In this document: positions 6,352-12,765 of the stretch, piece after piece
Position numbering within the stretch: the stretch's first letter is position 1
Layout: every line of letters starts with the position of its first letter
Translations under genes and position numbers: made by a program
Source: SLST01 sp964458555
GTDB lineage: Bacteria > Spirochaetota > Spirochaetia > DSM-27196 > SLST01
Assembly (NCBI GenBank): GCA_964458555.1
Contig: CAYWJH010000087.1
Coordinates: 1-13,845, forward strand
Direction of reading: 5' to 3'
Length of the DNA: 13,845 nucleotides
Notes under the pieces: model-generated
Seen by the model: the letters and a program-made list of their open reading frames with translations, nothing else
Told to the model about the DNA's origin: nothing
Database searches by the model: none

Positions 6352-7635
6352 ATGGCCGCTCCAGCAGCTCCGGCGATCATCATCGCCGACGACTTCACCG
6401 GCGCGTGCGATACCGGCGTGCAGCTCGCCACGCCCGGCGCCCCGTGTCCGGTGGTCGTGCTCGGATCGGGGGTGCGCGACGGGGGGCAGGCGCTGCGGCT
6501 CGCGCGCGTTCACGGTGCAGTGGTCTGCGATACCGAGTCGCGACACCTCGCCCGGGAGGAGGCGGCCGGTAGGACCGCCGTCGTGGCGGGGGCGTTCCGC
6601 TCCGGCGATCGGGCGACCGTCGTCTACAAGAAGATCGACTCGACGCTGCGTGGCAACGTGGGCGTCGAGCTCGACGCGCTGATGCGGGTCTTTCCCGAGC
6701 GCGTGGCGGTCGTCGCGCCGGCGTTTCCGGCGGCGGGGAGGGTCACGGCTCGGGGCCGATGTCTGGTCCACGGCGTCCCGGTCGACGAGACCGAGTTCGG
6801 CAGCGATCGCCTGTCCCCCGTTCGCAGCTCCCGCGTGGCCGACGTCCTCGGCCGGGGACGAACGGTCACCGAGTGCACGGCCGCCGATGCCCGACGCATC
6901 GTGAGCGTGGCCGCACCCGGCTCGATCGTCGTCGTCGACGCGGCGGATGAGAGCGACCTGGAAGAGATCGGCGGCGCCGTCGCGCCGCGGCTGGCGCAGA
7001 CGCTGCTCGTCGGTTCGGCGGGGCTCGCGCGCGCGCTCGGGCCGCGGCTGCGCACCCGACAGGGAGAGCGAGACCGTCGCCGCAGCGGTTTGATCGCCGA
7101 GCGCGCACCCGCCCGCGCCGTACTCGTCGTGGTGGGCAGCCTCAGCGAACGCTCGCGCGCGCAGGCCCGCTCGCTCGTGGCCGCCGGCCACGCGGGCGAA
7201 GAGGTCCTCGACCCGAACGACGTAAGGAGGCAGACCGACCGCGTCGCCGCTGTGCTCGCAAACGGTCGGGACGTCGTCCTTCGTTCCGCGCAGCCGGCCG
7301 GGGGACAGCCGGCCGGGGGACAGCCGGTCGAGGCAGCGTGCGAGGTGGCGGTGCTCCTCGGGCGCATCGTCGCGAGCGCGGTAGAAACCGTCCCGGGCAT
7401 CGCGCTCGTGCTCACCGGCGGCGACACGGCGATCGCGACGATGGGGGCGCTCGGAGCGGACACGTTCCTCGTCGAGCGCGAGGTCGCCCCTGGCGTGCCG
7501 GCGGGGGCGGTGAAGGTGGCGGGGCGCGGATACGCGTGGCCGATCCCGGTGGTGACGAAGGCGGGCGGTTTCGGGGAGAATGGGGTGATGATCGACGCGG
7601 TGGCGTACCTGAAGGAGGGCCCGTGCTCGCAGTGA
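6352..7635 (+). CDS. DUF1537 four-carbon acid-sugar kinase (first copy)
   Basis: A 427-residue ATP-dependent kinase of the DUF1537 family, whose studied members (OtnK, DtnK, DenK) phosphorylate 3-oxo-tetronate, D-threonate or D-erythronate at O4. Family motifs are complete: N-terminal ADDFTGACDTG (12-22), KKIDSTLRG (93-101), GSAGLA (221-226), then the nucleotide-binding half with VGSLS (261-265), LTGGDTA (354-360) and VTKAGGFG (401-408). The start is ATG 6352, close to the first family motif. No Shine-Dalgarno is present, and in-frame GTG 6346 is an alternative. The stop overlaps the dehydrogenase start by 13 nt. With a PdxA2-type enzyme next door, D-threonate or D-erythronate is the likeliest substrate. 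A variable segment at 312-326 holds a short QPAGG repeat. Confidence 0.88.
   Translation: MAAPAAPAIIIADDFTGACDTGVQLATPGAPCPVVVLGSGVRDGGQALRLARVHGAVVCDTESRHLAREEAAGRTAVVAGAFRSGDRATVVYKKIDSTLRGNVGVELDALMRVFPERVAVVAPAFPAAGRVTARGRCLVHGVPVDETEFGSDRLSPVRSSRVADVLGRGRTVTECTAADARRIVSVAAPGSIVVVDAADESDLEEIGGAVAPRLAQTLLVGSAGLARALGPRLRTRQGERDRRRSGLIAERAPARAVLVVVGSLSERSRAQARSLVAAGHAGEEVLDPNDVRRQTDRVAAVLANGRDVVLRSAQPAGGQPAGGQPVEAACEVAVLLGRIVASAVETVPGIALVLTGGDTAIATMGALGADTFLVEREVAPGVPAGAVKVAGRGYAWPIPVVTKAGGFGENGVMIDAVAYLKEGPCSQ
7291..7328. repeat. 15-bp in-frame tandem repeat inside the first kinase
   Basis: The unit CAGCCGGCCGGGGGA occurs at 7291-7305 and 7306-7320, with a third partial copy from 7321. It encodes QPAGG twice, residues 314-323, in a linker between conserved motifs. 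Because 15 is a multiple of 3, copy-number changes would keep the frame. Confidence 0.9.
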
Positions 7636-8579
7636 CGATGGGCGACGCGAACGGGGTGGGGCCGGAGATCGTGCTGCGGTCGGCCGAGGCCGGCACGCTC
7701 GGTGGCGATGTGACCGTCTACGGCGACGGGGCGGCGCTCGAGCTCGCAGCCGGGAAGCTCGGTTTCGAGCGCGAGCTGCCTGCGGGCGTGCGCATGGTCG
7801 ACCTCGCGCTCCTTGGAATCGACGATCTTCGCCCCGGCGAGGTGGACGCCCGCGTCGGCGCAGCCGCGGTAGACTACGTCGAGGCGGCGACGCGCGCGGC
7901 GCTCGCCGGCGAGGCGGAGGCGGTCGTGACGCTTCCGGTCAACAAGGAGGCGTGTCGCGCCTCGCGTCCCGGATTCACCGGTCACACCGAGTTCATCGCC
8001 GGGCTCTGCGAGACGCCGTCGGTGACGATGATGCTCGCGAGCGACCGCCTCATCGTGACCCACGTGAGCACGCACGTCTCGCTCGCCGAGGCGATCGACC
8101 GTGCGCGCGCCGAACGCATCCTCGACGTCCTGCGACTCACCAACGACGCGGTCCGGCTCCTGCGTCCGAGCGCGCGCATCGCGGTCGCCGGGCTCAACCC
8201 GCACGCCGGCGAGCACGGCGCGTTCGGCACCGAGGAGGAAAACGAGATTCGACCGGCGGTCGAGCGAGCCCGGGAAGAGGGGATCGACGCGTACGGTCCG
8301 GAGCCCGGCGACACGGTCTTCTATAACGCCGTTCACCGCGGCCGGTTCGACGCGGTCGTCTGCATGTACCACGACCAGGGCCACATCCCGATGAAGACGC
8401 TCGACTTCGACGGCGGGGTGAACGTCACGCTCGGCCTGCCCGTCGTGCGGACGTCGGTCGACCATGGCACCGCCTACGATATCGCCTACCAGGGCAGGGC
8501 TCGCACGCGCAGCTTCGAGCTCGCGCTCGACATGGCGCGGCGCCTCGCCGCCGGCAAACCGGAGGAGACGATATCGTGA
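7623..8579 (+). CDS. pdxA2: PdxA2-type 4-phospho-tetronate dehydrogenase
   Basis: A 318-residue member of the PdxA family. Next to DUF1537 kinases, PdxA2 proteins oxidise D-threonate or D-erythronate 4-phosphate with NAD+; decarboxylation then gives dihydroxyacetone phosphate. The start VLAVTMGDANGVGPEI is the family N-terminus. Metal-site histidines are H151 (STHVSL), H194 (NPHAGE) and H250 (MYHDQGH); H121 (GHTEF), K107 (PVNKE) and TSVDHGTAYD (277-286) are also conserved. The HDQGHIPMK form is typical of the PdxA2 branch rather than of vitamin B6 PdxA. GTG 7623 has AAGGAGG at 7612-7618, 4 nt upstream, and overlaps the first kinase by 13 nt. Its own stop overlaps the next start by 4 nt (GTGA). 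A role in pyridoxal phosphate synthesis is possible but unlikely in this operon. Confidence 0.88.
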   Translation: MLAVTMGDANGVGPEIVLRSAEAGTLGGDVTVYGDGAALELAAGKLGFERELPAGVRMVDLALLGIDDLRPGEVDARVGAAAVDYVEAATRAALAGEAEAVVTLPVNKEACRASRPGFTGHTEFIAGLCETPSVTMMLASDRLIVTHVSTHVSLAEAIDRARAERILDVLRLTNDAVRLLRPSARIAVAGLNPHAGEHGAFGTEEENEIRPAVERAREEGIDAYGPEPGDTVFYNAVHRGRFDAVVCMYHDQGHIPMKTLDFDGGVNVTLGLPVVRTSVDHGTAYDIAYQGRARTRSFELALDMARRLAAGKPEETIS

Positions 8580-9880
8580 GACCGAAGATCATCGTGCTCG
8601 ACGACGACCCCACCGGATCGCAGACGGTGCACGGCTGCCTGCTCGTGACGAGCTGGGACGAGGATGTGCTCCGCGAGGCGCTCGCCGACGAGGCGCCGCT
8701 GTTTTTTGTGCTCACCAACACGCGCAGCATGTCGGCGGAGGAAGCGGCGGCGGTGACGCGCGAGGTGTGCCGGAACCTGAGGCAGCCGCTCGAGGAGTAC
8801 GGTCGTCCGTGGCTCATCGTCAGCAGGTCGGACTCGACGCTTCGCGGTCACTATCCGGTCGAGACCGATGTGATCGCCGAAGAGCTCGGGCCCTTCGACG
8901 CGCATTTCCTTACGCCCGAGTTCTTCGAGGGTGGGCGAATTACACGGGACGGTACGCATTACGTCGTCCGCGACGGGGTGGAGACACCGGCGCACGAGAC
9001 CGAGTTCGCGCGCGACTCGGTCTTCGGCTACTCGACCGCGTACCTGCCGGCCTACGTCGAGGAGAAGACCGGCGGCCGCATTGCCGCCGCGGAGGTCGAG
9101 CTCTTCGATCCGTCGGAGCCCGACGGGCAGATCCTCGACCGGCTTCGCTCGATGAGCGGGAACGCGTGCGGCGCGATAAGCGCCGCGTCTCAGCCCGAGC
9201 TCGATCGGCTCGCGTCGTTGCTTCTCCAGGTCGCCGGCGAGGGGCGGCGCTTCCTGTTTCGAAGCGCGGCGAGCCTCTTGACCTCGCTCGCCGACCTGCC
9301 GGCGCAGCCGGTGGCGCCGGAGGAGATGGCGCGCTACGTCCCCGGCGGGCGTCCCGGTCTGGTGCTCGTCGGTTCGCACGTGCCTATGTCCACGAGGCAG
9401 CTCGAGCGCCTGATCGATACGCGTGGAGCGCTCGTCCACATCGAGCTCGACGTCGGGCGCCTGCCGGACTCCGACGGTTCGCTCACCGAAGAGATCGCCT
9501 CTATCGTGCGCGAGGCGCACGCGGCCGGAGGCGACGTCCTCCTCTCGACGAGCCGCGAGGAGCGAACCTTCGACACCGCCGAGGAGCGTCTGGCTTTCGG
9601 GCTCGAGATCTCACGGGTCCTGATGACGATCGTCCGGCACGCGCCTGCGACGCTCGGCTTCATCCTGAGTAAGGGCGGGATCACGTCGAACGACGTGTTG
9701 AGCACCGGTCTCGAGCTTCGGACCGCGCGCGTGGCCGGCCAGATCCACCCGGGGTGCAGCGTCGTGCTCACCCCGCCGGAGCATCGGCATGGATCCATAC
9801 CAGTGGTGATCTTCCCCGGCAACGTCGGAGACGAGGAGTCGCTTCGGCTCGTCTCCGATCGGCTCACGGCGCGGGGCTGA
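8576..9880 (+). CDS. DUF1537 acid-sugar kinase, divergent type (second copy)
   Basis: A 434-residue second member of the DUF1537 family, clearly different from the copy two genes upstream. The N-terminal motif is DDDPTGSQT (9-17) instead of ADDFTGA. SRSDSTLRG (83-91), VGSH (265-268), SKGGITSND (365-373) and GNVGD (415-419) follow in family order. GTG 8576 overlaps the preceding stop (GTGA) and has GGAGGAG at 8561-8567, so it is translationally coupled. It presumably phosphorylates another tetronate or sugar-acid isomer, or a later intermediate; the sequence does not say which. It ends 7 bp before the convergent dehydrogenase gene, with no room for a conventional terminator. Confidence 0.85.
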   Translation: MRPKIIVLDDDPTGSQTVHGCLLVTSWDEDVLREALADEAPLFFVLTNTRSMSAEEAAAVTREVCRNLRQPLEEYGRPWLIVSRSDSTLRGHYPVETDVIAEELGPFDAHFLTPEFFEGGRITRDGTHYVVRDGVETPAHETEFARDSVFGYSTAYLPAYVEEKTGGRIAAAEVELFDPSEPDGQILDRLRSMSGNACGAISAASQPELDRLASLLLQVAGEGRRFLFRSAASLLTSLADLPAQPVAPEEMARYVPGGRPGLVLVGSHVPMSTRQLERLIDTRGALVHIELDVGRLPDSDGSLTEEIASIVREAHAAGGDVLLSTSREERTFDTAEERLAFGLEISRVLMTIVRHAPATLGFILSKGGITSNDVLSTGLELRTARVAGQIHPGCSVVLTPPEHRHGSIPVVIFPGNVGDEESLRLVSDRLTARG

Positions 9881-9887
9881 CGTCGTG

Positions 9888-10847
9888 TCACGCGCGCGGG
9901 TACATCGAGTCGAGCTCCCGGTAGAGGCGGTCGACCGCCTCGCCGCCTTCGTAGAGCGCCACGTTTCCCTCGGGCCACGAGTGGCCCTCTACGTTGTACC
10001 CGTCGTCGCAGAAGACGACGTTACCGGTGAAATGGCGCTGCGGGACGCACATCGCGAGCAGCGTCTCGGCGACCCCGTCGGCGCTGGCGAAGCGCTTGGT
10101 GGGCGTGTGCGCGAGGATGCTCTTCGCCCGCGGCCGGGGCGTACCCGTGTCGTCGAAGCTCAGGTCCCGGTTGAGGTCGGTGATGACCGTGCCGGGGGCC
10201 ACGCCGTTGACGCGCACGCCGAGCGGCGCGAGTTGGGCCGCCGCCGTTTTTACGACGCCCTCCACGCCGTGCTTGCTCGCGTTGTACGCGTAGCTGCCGT
10301 AGAGCGAGGCGCGGCTGCCGTTGCTGCACAGATGCACGATGTGTCCGCTGCGCCGCGGCGCCATCACCCGCGCGGCCGCTACGGTCACGTGGAATGCACC
10401 GTTGAGGTTCACCCGCACGACGCGCTCGAAGGTGGCCGCCATGGAAGCCGCATCGTCGAGGACCGGGTCCATCGGCGGGTGGTGCAGCCCGGCGAAGTTC
10501 ACGACGACGTCCACCGGCGCCGCGGCCTCGAGGAGCGCGATCGCGTCTTCGGGGTCGGTGACGTCGGCGTGATAGACGACAGGGGGCTCGCACCCTGCCG
10601 CCTCGAACGCCGCGGCTACGCTGCCGGCACGGCCGGCCGCCTTCTCGCCGCCGTCCTCCGGGACGAGATCGGCGAGGACGACCTGCGCCCCCGCGCGCGC
10701 CGCCGACAGCGCGAAGGCGGTCGCGAGCGTTCCGAGACCTCCGGTGGCGAGCACGCGCATTCCCGCCAGATTCGCCGCGGGCGCAGCCACGTAGGGATCG
10801 GCCGCCGGCGTCGCGTCGGGCCGGGTTGTGAGGTCGACTCGCCGCAT
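9888..10847 (-). CDS. Short-chain dehydrogenase/reductase (SDR)
   Basis: A 319-residue SDR, longer than the classical 250 because of an N-terminal extension of about 29 residues and a C-terminal tail. The cofactor motif is TGGLGTLA (35-42), in which the last two glycines of the usual TGxxxGxG are Thr and Ala. D60 at the end of the second strand suggests NAD(H) over NADP(H). NFAG (117-120), N147, S175, Y188 and K192 make up a normal SDR active site. The ATG at 10847 shares one base with the deoC stop (TGATG), so the two are co-translated. It probably oxidises or reduces a sugar, sugar acid or aldol product linked to that aldolase; the substrate cannot be named. Confidence 0.85.
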   Translation of the reverse strand: MRRVDLTTRPDATPAADPYVAAPAANLAGMRVLATGGLGTLATAFALSAARAGAQVVLADLVPEDGGEKAAGRAGSVAAAFEAAGCEPPVVYHADVTDPEDAIALLEAAAPVDVVVNFAGLHHPPMDPVLDDAASMAATFERVVRVNLNGAFHVTVAAARVMAPRRSGHIVHLCSNGSRASLYGSYAYNASKHGVEGVVKTAAAQLAPLGVRVNGVAPGTVITDLNRDLSFDDTGTPRPRAKSILAHTPTKRFASADGVAETLLAMCVPQRHFTGNVVFCDDGYNVEGHSWPEGNVALYEGGEAVDRLYRELDSMYPRA

Positions 10848-11533
10848 CAGTACGCTCCGGTTCCGGATCCGGCGCCCGAACAGATCGCCTCGGTGGAGGT
10901 GAAGCCGTTGCCGATCCGCTTCGCCCCGAGCCCGATGAAGAGCTCGGCGCGTTCGCGGTCGCGGATGCCACCGGAGGGCTTCACACCCACGCGACCGGCT
11001 GCCGTTTCCACCATCGCGCGAACGGCCTCCTCGGTAGCGCCTTCGCTCGCAAAGCCGGTCGAGGTCTTCACGAAGTCGGCGTTGGCCGCGATCGCGCAGT
11101 CGGTGGTCCTGCGGATCTCCTCGAGCGTGAGGTAGGCGGTCTCGAAGATCACCTTCACGAGTATCCCCTCCGGTTTGGCCACGTCGGTGACGGCGCGGAT
11201 ATCGGCGGTGACCTCGTCCCACATGCCGGATCTCACGAAGCCGAAGTTCGCGACCATGTCGATCTCGTTCGTCCCGGCGGCGATGTAGGCCTTCGCCTCG
11301 GCCGCCTTGACCCCGCTTGTCGTGCACCCGTGCGGAAAGGCGAGGACGCAGGAGACCTCGCTGTCGGTCCCCTTGCACATGGATGCTGCGAGCTCTATGT
11401 CGCACGGGCGGACGCACACGGTGCGGACCTTGTAGTCGATACCCAGCTCGATCGCGGCCTTCGCCTCCGCGCGCGTGAGCTCGGGCTTGAGGACCGCGTG
11501 GTCGAGGTACCGGTTGATGTCTGCTACTGCCAT
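10847..11533 (-). CDS. deoC: Deoxyribose-phosphate aldolase (DeoC family)
   Basis: A 228-residue class I aldolase of the DeoC family, the usual bacterial short form (about 220-260). The Schiff-base lysine is K156 in FVKTSTGF; D92 (NEIDMV), K127 (VKVIFET) and K185 (VKPSGGIRD) complete the catalytic set. The normal reaction splits 2-deoxyribose 5-phosphate to glyceraldehyde 3-phosphate and acetaldehyde. ATG 11533 has AGGAGGAG just upstream on the minus strand. No nucleoside phosphorylase, kinase or deoxyriboside transporter accompanies it. Its partner is an SDR overlapping by one base, so it may act on a sugar-acid-derived aldol instead. The family is certain; the substrate is less so. Confidence 0.93.
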   Translation of the reverse strand: MAVADINRYLDHAVLKPELTRAEAKAAIELGIDYKVRTVCVRPCDIELAASMCKGTDSEVSCVLAFPHGCTTSGVKAAEAKAYIAAGTNEIDMVANFGFVRSGMWDEVTADIRAVTDVAKPEGILVKVIFETAYLTLEEIRRTTDCAIAANADFVKTSTGFASEGATEEAVRAMVETAAGRVGVKPSGGIRDRERAELFIGLGAKRIGNGFTSTEAICSGAGSGTGAY

Positions 11534-11556
11534 ATCCGCTCCTCCTCTGCCCTTCG

Positions 11557-11565
11557 AGCATAGCA
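11557..11565 (-). promoter_or_regulatory. Candidate extended -10 element for the deoC-SDR operon
   Basis: On the minus strand, TGC is followed by TATGCT (-10 at 11557-11562, 4/6), an extended -10 arrangement. A poor -35 (TTCGCT, 11580-11585) lies 17 nt upstream. The leader would be about 17 nt and contain the Shine-Dalgarno. Confidence 0.35.
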
Positions 11566-11568
11566 CGG

Positions 11569-11600
11569 GCGAGCGCGGAAGCGAAACGGCGGGCGCTCGC
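11569..11600. promoter_or_regulatory. Inverted repeat flanking the deoC -35 region
   Basis: GCGAGCGC (11569-11576) and its perfect complement GCGCTCGC (11593-11600) are separated by 16 nt. It sits in the 98-bp gap between the hypothetical gene and deoC and brackets the presumed -35 box. It may be an operator or a weak terminator for the upstream gene. There is no T-run on either side. Confidence 0.3.
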
Positions 11601-11631
11601 GAAATCGTGCCCGAGGGCGGTCCCGTCGCGG

Positions 11632-12600
11632 CTACAGACGCGCGACGATCTCTTCGAGCGCGTGCAGACCCGCGGTCTCGGCGCGCCAGGCCTTGCGGAG
11701 CGAGTCTGCGGCCGAGCGGCTGCGTTCGTCGACCGGGAGCGTCGTACCCTCCTCGACGTACGCGTGCCAGGGGTAGACGTGGGCCACGCTCGAGAGGTTC
11801 GCCGTCACCGCGGTGTAGTGGCGAACAGCGTCGTCGAACGGCGAGGCGGCGTCGGCGCGAAGCCGGTCGCGCGCCTCGTTGAGGAAGCCCACGGCGTTGC
11901 GCCGGCATTCGAGCCAGACGCCCGCGTTGTACCGCGTTCCCATGTCGGATGCGATGCCCGCTTCGAGCGCGTCGATCCAGGCGGTGAAGGCGTCGGGCCC
12001 GCGATGGTAGTCACGATCGGTCTCATCCTGCGACGGGAACGCGTGGCTGCTCGCGAACGAGAGCGCGTCGCGGACGGTCTTCTCGGGCGACGCGGCAGCG
12101 CCCGGTCGGACGCAGACGAGCTCCACGACGCCGATGGGACTCTCACCGAGCTTCCACCACGACAGAGGCCCTGCCCCCGTCTCGCACCCGACCCCCGAGT
12201 AGTAGTAGCCCGACTCGTCGTACCCGTAGATCACGTAGAACTCGGGCGTACGCAGCTCCCACCCGTAGCACGGATAGGCGGCGGCGATCGCGTCTCGCGC
12301 GCGCGCCCACGCGGTTTCTCGTGCGTGGTCGTGCTCGGCCGCTGCGGTTGTCGTGCCGCAGACGGTGCTCTCGCTGCGGAATCCCAGGTTCTGTCCCAGT
12401 GCGTCGAGCTCATCGATGCGCCACGCGGTCGGGCCGCCGGGACACACGGTCGTGTGCACGTTGATAGCGAACGCCTGGCCGGTGCCGCCGTAGAGCCAGG
12501 AGTCGTTCATTTCGATCCCGAGATAGTCGAGACAGCCGCGAATGCACCCCATACGGGAAGCCCAACGGGGCTTCCACCGACAGTGCTCGAGCGCCTTCAT
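11632..12600 (-). CDS. Uncharacterised protein, possibly BtrH N-terminal/papain-like
   Basis: A 322-residue protein with no confident function. ATG 12600 is fixed by AAGGAGG 5 nt upstream on the minus strand; an upstream in-frame ATG at 12690 lacks such a signal. The N-terminus is Cys-rich (C7, C19, C23, C53) with the pattern GCIRGCLDYLG followed by WLYGGTGQAFAIN and a His (H49) just before TVCPGGPTAW. This recalls BtrH N-terminal/C39-like papain-fold proteins, where a Cys near the N-terminus and a His in the next block form the active site. The middle is rich in Trp, Tyr and Gly (YVIYGYDESGYYYSGVG), and the last 110 residues look helical. No signal peptide or membrane segment is seen. It lies upstream of deoC on the same strand and divergent from glgE. 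The enzymatic suggestion is inference. Confidence 0.8.
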   Translation of the reverse strand: MKALEHCRWKPRWASRMGCIRGCLDYLGIEMNDSWLYGGTGQAFAINVHTTVCPGGPTAWRIDELDALGQNLGFRSESTVCGTTTAAAEHDHARETAWARARDAIAAAYPCYGWELRTPEFYVIYGYDESGYYYSGVGCETGAGPLSWWKLGESPIGVVELVCVRPGAAASPEKTVRDALSFASSHAFPSQDETDRDYHRGPDAFTAWIDALEAGIASDMGTRYNAGVWLECRRNAVGFLNEARDRLRADAASPFDDAVRHYTAVTANLSSVAHVYPWHAYVEEGTTLPVDERSRSAADSLRKAWRAETAGLHALEEIVARL

Positions 12601-12635
12601 CCTGTCCTCCTTTCCGATGGGCGGAGCGGCAGGTA

Positions 12636-12664
12636 ATCGTACCAGCCGGCTCGCCGCCGAACAA
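12636..12664 (-). promoter_or_regulatory. Candidate promoter for the uncharacterised Cys-containing gene
   Basis: On the minus strand: -35 TTGTTC (12659-12664, 3/6), a 17-nt spacer, -10 TACGAT (12636-12641, 4/6). It predicts a leader of about 29 nt with the AAGGAGG ribosome site. Confidence 0.4.
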
Positions 12665-12721
12665 CGAGACAGAGCAGGATTCGCCGCCATTTCTACGCGT
12701 CCGCTCCTGCCGTCTGCCAGT

Positions 12722-12750
12722 TTGAAGTTGCCCGGGTGCCTGTGTAGGTT
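12722..12750 (+). promoter_or_regulatory. Weak candidate promoter for glgE
   Basis: -35 TTGAAG (12722-12727, 4/6), a 17-nt spacer, -10 TAGGTT (12745-12750, 3/6). Transcription would start near 12757, leaving a leader of about 9 nt that begins with GGAGG. The -10 match is poor. Confidence 0.25.
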
Positions 12751-12765
12751 AACCAGGGAGGCTCC

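Noticed and set aside
7623..8579. PdxA of vitamin B6 synthesis
   Set aside because: The operon partners are two DUF1537 kinases and the GHIPMK motif fits PdxA2. No pdxJ, pdxB or serC is nearby.
9888..11561. 557-residue minus-strand frame suggesting one fused protein
   Set aside because: Only the part from 10847 downwards is SDR-like. The upstream part is an out-of-frame shadow of deoC, which has its own start and Shine-Dalgarno.
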